A DNA stretch of 13,955 nucleotides, taken from contig CAKTXH010000064.1 of the NCBI GenBank assembly GCA_934630975.1, forward strand, positions 1-13,955, in the 5' to 3' direction. The notes beneath the pieces were generated by a model. The model did no database searches and was not told where the DNA came from. It was given only the letters and a program-made list of their open reading frames with translations. A program made the translations under genes and the position numbers. The first letter of the stretch is position 1; every line of letters starts with the position of its first letter. This document shows, in pieces, positions 1 to 6,171 of this stretch. The stretch is from an uncultured Clostridia bacterium. GTDB lineage: Bacteria; Bacillota; Clostridia; Christensenellales; Aristaeellaceae.

Positions 1-46
1 ACTCCCGTGTGGTTCAAATTCCCTCGCTTCCCAGTTTCTTTGCAAA

Positions 47-77
47 ATGAAAGAGACTCTGATTTCTCAAAGTCTCT
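47..77 (-). terminator. Second copy of the terminator hairpin
   Basis: AGAGACT (52-58) pairs with AGTCTCT (71-77). Read on the minus strand, the stem is followed by CTTTCATTTTGC. It is the left-repeat copy of the tRNA operon terminator, with two bases lost from the stem flank. It may act as a backup terminator for read-through. Confidence 0.5.
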
Positions 78-85
78 GCCTGGAC

Positions 86-195
86 GCAGAAGGAGGGATT
101 TGGCTCTCCTCGCTCCGCGCTCGTCGGTCCGCACGGCTCTAAGGCCGCACTGCGGCCTTATTCACATCCGTGCGGTTCAAATCCCTTCGCTTCCC
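86..195. repeat. Nested palindrome between the two direct-repeat copies
   Basis: Three nested inverted arms are visible. AGGGATTTG (94-102) pairs with CAAATCCCT (178-186). CCGCACGG (129-136) pairs with CCGTGCGG (168-175). AAGGCCGC (141-148) pairs with GCGGCCTT (152-159), closing on a three-base loop. The outer arms are the tRNA-Ser 3' tail and its inverted copy, so the spacer is itself tRNA-derived in part. No ORF is credible here. It resembles a REP- or MITE-like palindromic unit, but its identity is unknown. Confidence 0.7.
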
Positions 196-202
196 AGTTT
201 TG

Positions 203-242
203 TTGCAAAATAAAAGAGACTCTGATTTCTCAAAGTCTCTTT
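203..242 (-). terminator. Rho-independent terminator of the tRNA-Ser operon
   Basis: On the minus strand, AAAGAGACT (242-234) pairs with AGTCTCTTT (221-213) around a 12-base loop, and the run TTTTATTTTGC follows. It begins just three bases past the encoded CCA of tRNA-Ser(GCU), which is the position expected for terminating the two-tRNA transcript. Confidence 0.8.
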
Positions 243-244
243 CT

Positions 245-336
245 TGGCGCAGAAGGAGGGATTTGAACCCTCGCGCCGCTTACCGCAGCCTACTCCCTTA
301 GCAGGGGAGCCCCTTCGGCCTCTTGGGTACTTCTGC
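245..336 (-). tRNA. tRNA-Ser(GCU)
   Basis: On the minus strand the acceptor stem is GCAGAAG (336-330) with CTTCTGC (255-249), then discriminator G and an encoded CCA (247-245). The anticodon loop stem is CTCCC/GGGAG around a loop whose anticodon is GCT (302-300), reading AGC/AGU serine codons. A long variable arm is present, as in class II serine tRNAs, and the T-arm is GAGGG-TTCAAAT-CCCTC. It is the second gene of the tRNA transcript, 34 bp after tRNA-Ser(UGA), and its 3' end is duplicated about 160 bp downstream. Confidence 0.97.
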
Positions 337-370
337 ACGACCGATATGCTATGAAATTCGCCATAAAAAA

Positions 371-459
371 TGGCGGAGAGAGAGGGATTCGAACCCCCGG
401 TACCTTGCGGTATCACTGGTTTTCAAGACCAGCGCCATAAACCACTCGGCCATCTCTCC
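371..459 (-). tRNA. tRNA-Ser(UGA)
   Basis: On the minus strand the acceptor is GGAGAGA (459-453) with TCTCTCC (381-375), discriminator G and encoded CCA (373-371). The anticodon stem is CTGGT/ACCAG with loop CTTGAAA, giving anticodon TGA (425-423) for UCN serine codons. A long variable arm is present. It is the first gene behind the consensus promoter at 484-512. Complete structure and encoded CCA look like a normal host gene, although carriage by the phage cannot be excluded. Confidence 0.97.
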
Positions 460-483
460 AGTCTGCTTGAACCAGCGAAACCT

Positions 484-512
484 ATTATAGAATAGCCGGA
501 TGATTTTGTCAA
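484..512 (-). promoter_or_regulatory. Perfect sigma-70/sigma-A promoter for the tRNA-Ser operon
   Basis: Reading the minus strand, TTGACA (512-507) and TATAAT (489-484) are both exact consensus, separated by exactly 17 bases. The predicted start near 477 leaves a short leader before tRNA-Ser(UGA) at 459. Such strength fits a constitutive stable-RNA promoter. It points away from the phage genes and is the only convincing promoter seen in the window. Confidence 0.93.
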
Positions 513-633
513 CCCCTTTTTTGCAGAAAGGCTCGAATCCTCAAATCTCTTCGTCTTTACGTTCCTGTCGCTGTCTCCCTGCCGTATTCGTACAGCATAT
601 CACTCGGCGAATCAGCGCTTCTTTCTGTCTGAA
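513..633. other. Gene-free junction between the lysis module and the tRNA operon
   Basis: No ORF with a ribosome-binding site is visible here, and no clear terminator follows the holin stop. On the minus strand, a short stretch near 530-550 (TTCGAGCCTTTCTGC) faintly resembles a tRNA 3' tail. If this is a prophage, its end could lie here, but I cannot define a core attachment sequence. Confidence 0.4.
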
Positions 634-1080
634 TTACGCTTCTTCCTTCTTTTCGCCTTGCGCCACATCCAGCAGCTTCCCCAGCAGCGGCACATTCAGC
701 CCGAAGATTTCCAGATTCTCAATCAGGCTCACCAGCTCCGTGGCGATCATGTAGGTCATCGCCGCGCCGCATACGCTCGTCATGCCCAGCCCGTTGCCCA
801 CGCTCACGCATACGCCGACGACCAGCCATTCAAGCCCCTTTTTCAGCACGCCCATCAGCAGTGCGCCGGAGGAAACCTTGCCGCTTTCCGTCTTGCGGGA
901 TTTCCCCGTCACCGCGCACAGCAGCCCGGTCAGGATGTCCGCGCCCTGCACGATCAAAAGCGCCTGTGCCAGCGGCGGCAGACCCGTCCACCACGCCAGC
1001 GCCGCGCCGATCAACGCGCCGACCCAGTTTACCACGTTCGGCTTCACGCCCTGCACAACCTGCATCGCCTTGTCTTCCAT
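634..1080 (-). CDS. Phage holin, family 4 type (toxin-secretion/phage-lysis holin)
   Basis: This 148-aa protein has the layout of the bacteriophage holin family 4 (toxin secretion/phage lysis holin). Hydrophobic segments lie near residues 15-34, 38-58, 72-95 and 100-120. The family-type block GADILTGLLCAVTG (46-59) precedes a polar KSRKTESGK stretch and a second GxxxKKGLE region. The C-terminus is short and charged (GEKKEEA), which fits a cytoplasmic tail. The start at 1080 is chosen because AGGAGG (1093-1088) lies seven bases upstream; the reading frame extends further, but only inside the endolysin. It begins 14 bp after the endolysin stop, so the two form a lysis pair. Its expected role is to permeabilise the cell membrane at the end of infection so that the endolysin reaches the wall. 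Confidence 0.92.
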   Translation of the reverse strand: MEDKAMQVVQGVKPNVVNWVGALIGAALAWWTGLPPLAQALLIVQGADILTGLLCAVTGKSRKTESGKVSSGALLMGVLKKGLEWLVVGVCVSVGNGLGMTSVCGAAMTYMIATELVSLIENLEIFGLNVPLLGKLLDVAQGEKKEEA

Positions 1081-1094
1081 TTGTATGCCTCCTT

Positions 1095-1862
1095 TTAGTC
1101 CTCCGCAATCTCCCATCTGCCCATCAGCGTGACATACTGGCCGCTTTCGCCTTTCAGCGTCGTCGTGGTAAACAGCGCGTCGTCGTCCCAGTCGTCCGCC
1201 GTATCTTCGCCGCCCGCGTCGTCCGCCGCGTCCTGATCGTAGGTCAGATAGACGCTGGCCGCGTAACCCGCCGTGCCATTTTCCGTCTTGAGGAAAACCC
1301 AGCCGCTTCCGGCCTCGCGGATGATGTTCACCCGCTGGCCGTTTGTCAGCTCGTCGATGATTTTTCCCCGCGTGCTTGCGCCCTCGCGCAGGTTCAAGTG
1401 CCCGCTCGTGATGTTCACATACGCGTTGCCGAAGGCCTTGCCGCTTTCGCTTTCCGTCGTGTCCTGTACCCTGATCATCCGATGCACGCCCAGCCCGTTC
1501 CATGTGCTTTTGCTCGTAATTTCGGTTTCCACCACGCCGCCCCGGCTCTTGCTTGAGTGAATCACCGTCCCGCACTCCGTCACCAGCCCGACGTGGTTCA
1601 CGTCGCCCGTGCCCACGCCCATAAACGCCAGCATCCCCGGCTTTGCGCCTGCAATACCCTCCTGCTTGGCCGTCAGGTCGCGGTATTTGCCGCTCTTGCT
1701 GTCGCTGTTCCAAAGATCATTCGTTCCCGCCGTCGTGTACTTGATGTCGCCGCCCGTGCTGGTTCGAATTACCTTTTTAATCAGGTTAATGCAGTCCAGT
1801 TCGCTGTAAGGCGTGCCAATCAGCCCCCGCGCCGTGCGGATGGCTTCGCTTGCCTGAATCAT
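1095..1862 (-). CDS. Endolysin: NlpC/P60 peptidase, SH3-like domain, acidic linker and C-terminal tail
   Basis: This 255-aa lysin begins at MIQASEA, eight bases after a perfect AGGAGG (1876-1871). The N-terminal domain (about 5-130) is NlpC/P60-like: Cys24 in ELDCINL is the expected nucleophile, His90 in DVNHVGLV the base, and His102 in VIHSS the third residue. Such enzymes cleave peptidoglycan peptides, often next to D-gamma-glutamyl bonds. A bacterial SH3-type domain follows (about 148-207, with HLNLREGAS and GSGWVFLK), which would bind the wall. An acidic linker rich in Asp and Ala comes next, then a short C-terminal piece ending GQYVTLMGRWEIAED, which I cannot assign. There is no signal peptide, consistent with holin-dependent release. 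A structured repeat occupies its 5' leader. Confidence 0.9.
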   Translation of the reverse strand: MIQASEAIRTARGLIGTPYSELDCINLIKKVIRTSTGGDIKYTTAGTNDLWNSDSKSGKYRDLTAKQEGIAGAKPGMLAFMGVGTGDVNHVGLVTECGTVIHSSKSRGGVVETEITSKSTWNGLGVHRMIRVQDTTESESGKAFGNAYVNITSGHLNLREGASTRGKIIDELTNGQRVNIIREAGSGWVFLKTENGTAGYAASVYLTYDQDAADDAGGEDTADDWDDDALFTTTTLKGESGQYVTLMGRWEIAED

Positions 1863-1879
1863 TGCTTTTTCCTCCTTTC

Positions 1880-2217
1880 GTCGTAGCCCCTCCCCCTGAC
1901 GTGCCCCGCAGGGCAATAGTCAGGGACGTTCCCCCTTTTATCTCCCCTTTTAAGGGGAGATGTCGCCGCAGCGACAGAGAGGTCGGGTGCAGGGTGTCCC
2001 TGCTCGTTTTAGTGGGGGTAATGGGGTCCTTAGGGGATTTAGGGAGGGCCGCAGCCGAGCGCGCCCTGTGGGCGGCTCAGCGAGGCGGAGCGCCCCAAGC
2101 GAAAGGGAGCAACCCAGTTGCGACCTTTGAGCGCGGTTAATCGAAATCTCCCCCTAATCCCCTAAGCCTGCGGAGCACGTCCCCGCATAGCCCGCAGGCT
2201 ATGCAATCCGTCCCCTA
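1880..2217 (-). repeat. Modular hairpin repeat, copy 1 (fills the gap between fibre and endolysin genes)
   Basis: This is a full-length copy of an element found three times in the window. It contains CCCTGAC (1894-1900) with GTCAGGG (1919-1925) enclosing GCCC-CGCA-GGGC, TCTCCCCTT (1941-1949) with AAGGGGAGA (1952-1960), and TGTCGC (1961-1966) with GCGACA (1971-1976). A long arm pair lies at 2029-2047 and 2148-2166, and an insert inside that pair carries hairpins of its own. A terminal GCATAGCC-CGCA-GGCTATGC hairpin closes the element. It ends 17 bp before the endolysin start. No ORF with a Shine-Dalgarno was found in the 1863-2231 gap. Confidence 0.9.
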
Positions 2218-2231
2218 AACCCAGCAGAGCG

Positions 2232-3488
2232 TCAACCCGTCACCCATTCCCTAATCTGGCTATCCGTCAGCGCCTTCTTGTAAATCAGGCACTTGTGAAT
2301 CGTCCCGTCAAAGAAATAATCCATCCCGCCGCTCGTGTCCTTCGCCGCGCCGAGAACCACGGTGTTCGCGACCGTGTTGTCGTACTTGGTGATATCGCCG
2401 CCCGAAGCGGATGTGATCATGTTGCCGTTGTAGCTCCAACCGTAAATCTTCGTGTCGTCGATGCGGAAGGCGAACCGCCGTTTCGTCCCCGTCAGGTTCG
2501 CCGCCGTGTCGATTACCTTCTCGTACCCGAATAGATTGATCTGGAATTGTCCCGATTTCCCCGCCTTGATCACCAAGCCCGGCCACGGGTCGCTTTCCTG
2601 CATGCAGTGCAGAATTGCGTGCTGCTTGTACAGCGTGGTCAGGCTCTCGTTGTACTCGATTTCCATCAGAATCGTAATATCCGGCTTCGGGTCGATCACG
2701 TCAAACAGCTTGATGCCCGTGTCGATGGCGTTTGCCTTCGTCGGCGTGATCTCCGTCGCCGCCGCCAGCTTGTAGGCAGGCGTTTCGCCCGCGATGTCCT
2801 CCGTGTCCCCGCCGGAAGCCGCCGCCTGCACCGTCACTGCGCACGTCACGCTCTTCCCGCCGCAGCTCGCCGTCACCGTGCACCTGCCCGCCTTCACGGC
2901 CTTCACCACGCCGCCGCTCACCGTCGCGCAGCCGCTCGGGCTGACCGACCAGCTCACCGTTTTGCTCGTCGCGTTGTCCGGCTTCACCGTCGCCGTCAGC
3001 GTCTCGCTGTTCCCCTCGGTGAGCGTCAGCGTGGACTTATTCAGCGCAACGCTCTGCACCGCAATCACCGTCGAGCCGCCGCCGTTCCATTCCGTTTTCA
3101 AGCTTTCCAGCGTCGCCTGCATGCTCTCGTTGCCGTAGGCCGCATTTTCAAACAGCGCCAAAATCAGGCTTTTCGCCGTCTCCGTGATTCCCGCCCCGGG
3201 TTCGCCCCGCTCGCCCTGCGGCCCGGTCGCGCCCGTCTCGCCGGGATCTCCCTTGTCGCCCTTTTCTCCCTTTTCGCCCGGGTCGCCCTTGTCGCCTTTG
3301 TCTCCCTTCTCGCCTTTTTCGCCCGTTGCGCTCGTCGTGCCGCTCGTCGGAATCCGCACCGTTTTCGTTCCGTTCTTGTCCGTGATTTCCAGCACGACCG
3401 CGCTTTTCTCCTCCAGCACTTCAATCGTCGGGCTGAAACCGTCCGGCCCTCTGAAGCTCTCCAAGCTCACCTTCATCTTGTTGCTCAT
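2232..3488 (-). CDS. Tail-fibre/adhesin-like protein: collagen-like repeat, Big_2-like and LamG-like domains
   Basis: The protein has 418 aa. Residues 1-50 form a short N-terminal module (PDGFSPTIEV). Residues 56-100 are 15 uninterrupted Gly-X-Y triplets, mostly GEK, GDK and GDP, predicting a collagen-like trimeric stalk. Residues about 143-220 fit a bacterial Ig-like (Big_2) domain (SVALNKSTLTLTEG, TLTATVKPDNA, GRCTVTASCGG). Residues about 236-416 look like a LamG/concanavalin-type beta-sandwich, with FDGTIHKCLIYKKALTDSQI as a typical closing motif. The start is supported by AAAGGA about nine bases upstream. Its position between baseplate-like and lysis genes supports a receptor- or glycan-binding fibre. 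The exact ligand is unknown. Confidence 0.85.
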   Translation of the reverse strand: MSNKMKVSLESFRGPDGFSPTIEVLEEKSAVVLEITDKNGTKTVRIPTSGTTSATGEKGEKGDKGDKGDPGEKGEKGDKGDPGETGATGPQGERGEPGAGITETAKSLILALFENAAYGNESMQATLESLKTEWNGGGSTVIAVQSVALNKSTLTLTEGNSETLTATVKPDNATSKTVSWSVSPSGCATVSGGVVKAVKAGRCTVTASCGGKSVTCAVTVQAAASGGDTEDIAGETPAYKLAAATEITPTKANAIDTGIKLFDVIDPKPDITILMEIEYNESLTTLYKQHAILHCMQESDPWPGLVIKAGKSGQFQINLFGYEKVIDTAANLTGTKRRFAFRIDDTKIYGWSYNGNMITSASGGDITKYDNTVANTVVLGAAKDTSGGMDYFFDGTIHKCLIYKKALTDSQIREWVTG

Positions 3489-3510
3489 CGTTCTTTTCCT
3501 TTCGTTTTAT

Positions 3511-3838
3511 TCGTACCCCCTCCCTCTGACGTGCCCCGCAGGGCAATAGTCAGGGCGTAACCCTTTCTATCTCCCCTTTTAAGGGGAGATGTCGCCGCAG
3601 CGACAGAGAGGTCGGGTGCAGGGTGTCCCTGCTCGTTTTAAGGGGTGTGGGGGTCAAGGGGGCGAAGTGGACCGAAGCCGAGCACGCCCTGTGGGCGGCT
3701 CAGCGAGGCGGAGCGTCCCAAGCGAAAGGGAGCAACACCGTTGCGACCATTGAGCGCGGTTAATCGAAATCCCCCTAAGCTCCCCTTGCCTGCGGAGCAC
3801 GTCTCCGCATAGCCCGCAGGCTATGCAGATCGTCCCTC
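3511..3838 (-). repeat. Modular hairpin repeat, copy 2
   Basis: It has the same module order as copy 1: the GTGCCCCGCAGGGC hairpin, the CTCCCCTT/AAGGGGAG hairpin, the TGTCGC-CGCA-GCGACA hairpin, the CAGGG-TGT-CCCTG hairpin, the inserted module and the terminal GCATAGCC-CGCA-GGCTATGC hairpin. The long-arm pair has diverged but keeps CAAGGGG (3655-3661) with CCCCTTG (3782-3788). It ends 22 bp before the fibre-gene start at 3488, again in the 5' leader of a structural gene. No credible ORF is present. Confidence 0.9.
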
Positions 3839-4045
3839 CAAGGTTACGCGCCAGTCAAAACCTTCGGTTTTGCTGTCGATCTCATATAGGGGCTTTGCGG
3901 TCGCCCCTATAACCCTTCGCGTCCCTGCTTTAAGTTACTTTAGCGCGTTCCTCGCCTCCCTCTCCGCATCGTCACCGCCTGTGGCGGATTCAGACGATGT
4001 AGAACGCCAAAGGTTGTCATCCCAAAGGGCGTGACGGAAGGAGTT
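3839..4045. other. Gene-free, hairpin-rich spacer next to repeat copy 2
   Basis: Together with copy 2 this makes a 557-bp gap without a gene. Three further stem-loops are visible: CAAAACC (3856-3862) with GGTTTTG (3866-3872), ATAGGGGC (3886-3893) with GCCCCTAT (3903-3910), and CATCGTC (3967-3973) with GACGATG (3993-3999), the last enclosing CCGCC-TGT-GGCGG. On the minus strand none is followed by a clear U-tract, so they are not convincing terminators. Confidence 0.6.
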
Positions 4046-4414
4046 TCACATTCCCAAAACCTCAAACCGCCCGTACCCCATCGGCGTCACCATCTCCCGC
4101 CATCCAACCACCTTCCCCTCCTCGTCCTCCATCGCGTCCAGCGCATACTTCACCTCCCAGCAGTATTCCCTCTCCCGCAGCTTCTCCGTGTCCGTGCTGT
4201 CAAACACCACCAGCACCACGCCGCTCTCCTCCGGCACGATCACCTTCTCGATCAGCGCGCGCCGCCCCGGCCTTTCCCGCACGGTAAAAATCGCCCGGTC
4301 GTCTGCCGTCGGCACATATCCCTTTTCATCCGAGCAGATTGCCATCAAGGCGGTGTCCCCCGCCGTCATCGTAATCTGGTTTCCGTTTACCCGAAACACC
4401 GCTTCGCCCTCCAT
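4046..4414 (-). CDS. Baseplate-like 122-aa phage protein (BppU N-terminal-like)
   Basis: The 122-aa product starts MEGEAVFRVN and carries NGNQITMTAGDTALMAI, followed by AIFTVRER, LIEKVI, VVLVVFDSTDTEKL and YCWEVKY. This order (short strand, GDT motif, allowed-value strand, D/T-rich loop, Y-x-W-x-V-x-Y strand) resembles, from memory, N-terminal domains of BppU-like upper-baseplate proteins in Firmicute phages. The start overlaps the end of the glycine-rich gene by 28 bp in another frame. GAGG lies only two bases upstream, so translation is probably coupled to the gene before it. The ORF extends upstream without a stop inside the glycine-rich gene, so a frameshift fusion is an alternative. Function is inferred from similarity of pattern only. 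Confidence 0.75.
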   Translation of the reverse strand: MEGEAVFRVNGNQITMTAGDTALMAICSDEKGYVPTADDRAIFTVRERPGRRALIEKVIVPEESGVVLVVFDSTDTEKLREREYCWEVKYALDAMEDEEGKVVGWREMVTPMGYGRFEVLGM

Positions 4415-5307
4415 TTCCTCAAAAACAGCCTGATTCCGTCCACAACCAGCCCCGTCAGCGTTACGCCGTTGAGCACCACGCCGTCCGCCTGTACCCCGTT
4501 CAGGAAGACCGGCAGCTGGTTTCTCCGCACGAACGTCACCCGCGCCGCGCCGTTCTTGTTCGTCGCGCTGCCCGCGCCCGTCGTCGTGACCGGGCTGTAC
4601 GTCGTCCCGTCCTTGCTCGTGAAGGCCGGCATGCCGCCGATGTACCCGCTTCCGCCGCCTCCGTCCGCGCCGCCGCCGATGTAACGGTTGCCGCCGTTTC
4701 CGCCGTACCAGCCGCCTCCACCGCCGCCGCCGCTTCCGTTGTCCGCGTTGTTGGTGATGATCCAGTCGCCCCAGCCCTGTCCGCCCTGTCCGAACGAGCC
4801 GAACTGCGTCGGCATGTAGCCCACGCTGCTCGGCCCGGTCTGCGTACCGCCCGAACCGCCGCCGGTCAGGCCGCCGCCCGGGCTTCCCGAGCTGTTGGCG
4901 TATTGGCCTACGCCGCCGCCTCCGCCCGCAACCAGCAGAACCGCCGCCTTGTTGTCTGCAAGGCTGCTCAGTAACCCTGTCGCCGTCGCAAAGTGCGTCG
5001 CTCCGCCGCCCGTGCAGCCGTATTTGTCGCTGCACGCGCCGCCGCCGTTGTATCGGCTCGCGCATCCGCCCACGCAGATGAAAATGACCTCACCCTTTTT
5101 GCAAAGCCTGTACCCGGCGCTGTAACCGCCCTTGTTGTTTTCTCCGTAGTTCAGGCCGTAAGAACCCGTGCCGCCGATCTCGCAATTCATGCCGCCCGCG
5201 CCCCACGCCTCAAACTTGTAAATGCCATCCTGCGGAATCGTGATCTTCTGCATTCCGCCCGTGTAGGCGTAGTCCTGATAGCTTCCCTCCGTCGTCGTGA
5301 TCGCCAT
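4387..5307 (-). CDS. Glycine-rich tail/adhesin protein
   Basis: The protein has 306 aa. After an N-terminal strand-rich segment (GGMQKITIPQDGIYKFEAWGAGG, about 17-40), it is dominated by glycine clusters (127-133, 144-154, 193-199, 211-221) with interspersed aromatic and Ser/Asn residues. This is the composition of glycine-rich domains of the ALK/LTK type, also seen in phage tail and adhesin proteins. Eight cysteines are present, most of them in residues 42-98, so disulfides are possible in the assembled particle. The tail (PVFLNGVQADGVVLNGVTLTG) is short beta-strand repeats. AGGTGA lies upstream and overlaps the stop of the preceding gene, eight bp away, so the genes are coupled. Likely a distal tail or receptor-contact component; the ligand is unknown. 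Confidence 0.8.
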   Translation of the reverse strand: MAITTTEGSYQDYAYTGGMQKITIPQDGIYKFEAWGAGGMNCEIGGTGSYGLNYGENNKGGYSAGYRLCKKGEVIFICVGGCASRYNGGGACSDKYGCTGGGATHFATATGLLSSLADNKAAVLLVAGGGGGVGQYANSSGSPGGGLTGGGSGGTQTGPSSVGYMPTQFGSFGQGGQGWGDWIITNNADNGSGGGGGGGWYGGNGGNRYIGGGADGGGGSGYIGGMPAFTSKDGTTYSPVTTTGAGSATNKNGAARVTFVRRNQLPVFLNGVQADGVVLNGVTLTGLVVDGIRLFLRKWRAKRCFG

Positions 5308-5315
5308 GCTTCACC

Positions 5316-6119
5316 TCACGTCGTCGTGATGTAGAGAATCCCGCCTGAAAGCTTGAACGTCGCGCCGATCGGGCCAGGGTCGCCCTTGTCGCCCTTGTCT
5401 CCCTTGTCGCCTTTTGCGCCCGGCGCGCCGCGCTCAAGCCCCAGCGCCAGCACCGCCTTCTCGCCGTCGTCGGTCAATTCCGCCGTGCTGCCGCTGCCGT
5501 ATTCCCGCACCTGCGCCTGAATCTCCATGTTCCCCAGCCGCTCGGCGAGCGCCCCGGCTGCCGCGGCCGCCTGCAGCGCTCCTTTCTCCGCCTCCAGCGC
5601 CGCCTCGGTCTGCGTTTTGGCGTTCTCCGCCGCCGCGTTCGTCTCGGAAATCGCCGTGTTCATCTTCGCAATCGTCAGGTTGATTTCCGTCACCAGCGCG
5701 TCCCATGCGTTTCCCTGGCTCGGCGTGACCTGCGTGCTCGGCGCGGGGCGGCTGATGGGCGTAAAGCTCCCCTCGTAGCAGGTCTTCGCCCGCGATTCCT
5801 CCGCTGTCGCGCCGTAGCTCACGTAAACGAAGACCTTCACCGCACTGCTTCGCGTCAGATACGCGTCCGGGATGTCCGCCTCCCAGCAGCCCGTCTCCTC
5901 GTCGAAGCTCGCCAGCCGCGTTTCCGTCTGGCTGTCCCCGACAAAGCCGTATTGCGCCTGCACCATCACCGTGTCGCCGATCAGGAAATCGTCCATCTCC
6001 GCCAGCTCCTGCGGCGTGGGCAGGCCTCGCATCCGTAGCCGCTGGCCCGTGTCGTATTGGTAAATCCCGCCAATCGCCGCACTCTTGTGGTTTCTTTGCT
6101 CAAAACTCGCCTCGATCAT
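5316..6119 (-). CDS. Baseplate/tail-fibre protein with coiled coil and collagen-like C-terminus
   Basis: The protein has 267 aa. Residues 1-125 form a beta-rich module (IYQYDTGQRLRMRG, LIGDTVMVQAQYGF, AVKVFVYVSYG) resembling N-terminal, virion-anchoring domains of Firmicute-phage baseplate proteins. Residues about 138-200 are Ala/Glu/Thr-rich with heptad character, predicting a trimeric coiled coil. Residues 231-254 are collagen-type triplets (GAP GAK GDK GDK GDK GDP GPI GAT). A short hydrophobic tail ends YITTT. GGAGG (6131-6127) precedes the start by eight bases. Collagen-like ends in this and the 418-aa protein suggest two related trimeric fibres. Not assigned to a named family. Confidence 0.8.
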   Translation of the reverse strand: MIEASFEQRNHKSAAIGGIYQYDTGQRLRMRGLPTPQELAEMDDFLIGDTVMVQAQYGFVGDSQTETRLASFDEETGCWEADIPDAYLTRSSAVKVFVYVSYGATAEESRAKTCYEGSFTPISRPAPSTQVTPSQGNAWDALVTEINLTIAKMNTAISETNAAAENAKTQTEAALEAEKGALQAAAAAGALAERLGNMEIQAQVREYGSGSTAELTDDGEKAVLALGLERGAPGAKGDKGDKGDKGDPGPIGATFKLSGGILYITTT

Positions 6120-6171
6120 CTCAATCCCTCCGTTTTCTTGATGGATACGCTTGTACGTTCTCCCGTTCCGT

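Larger units (their letters stand above)
11..265. repeat. Direct repeat, 92 bp, two copies offset by 163 bp
   Basis: Copies lie at 11-102 and 174-265. Alignment is colinear throughout: the GGTTCAAA, AGAGACTCTG and GCAGAAGGAGGGATTTG blocks all sit exactly 163 bp apart, with scattered mismatches and no net indel. The right copy contains the 3' end of tRNA-Ser(GCU) (acceptor and T-arm 3' side), its CCA and the terminator hairpin behind it. The left copy carries the same tRNA 3' tail and hairpin but no tRNA body. The likely origin is a tandem duplication, or a footprint of an element that targets tRNA 3' ends. The sequence alone does not decide between them. Confidence 0.85.

Noticed and set aside
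516..552. A possible attR core resembling a tRNA 3' end (TTCGAGCCTTTCTGC on the minus strand)
   Set aside because: The location would suit a prophage end, but pairing for a T-arm fails, no CCA follows, and only about seven bases match the nearby tRNA-Ser. The other end of the element is not in the window.
634..1713. A 359-aa frame that runs through the holin and far upstream
   Set aside because: The upstream part lies inside the endolysin gene in another frame and is low-complexity and Arg/Gly-rich. The holin itself starts at 1080 with a perfect Shine-Dalgarno.
1941..1976. The CTCCCCTT/AAGGGGAG and TGTCGC/GCGACA hairpins as a transcription terminator
   Set aside because: No U-tract follows on the minus strand, and they sit in the leader of an endolysin gene that must be transcribed.
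3280..3325. The short G/C-rich tandem repeats in the fibre gene as a DNA-level regulatory repeat
   Set aside because: They are in frame and encode Gly-X-Y triplets, so collagen-like protein coding explains them.
2547..3560. A 337-aa plus-strand frame opposite the fibre gene
   Set aside because: Its Arg/His/Ala-rich composition, lack of a ribosome-binding site and overlap with a well-supported minus-strand gene mark it as a shadow.
1880..3838. The intergenic repeats as a CRISPR array
   Set aside because: Units are hundreds of bases long and kilobases apart, with no regular short repeat-spacer alternation and no cas genes.
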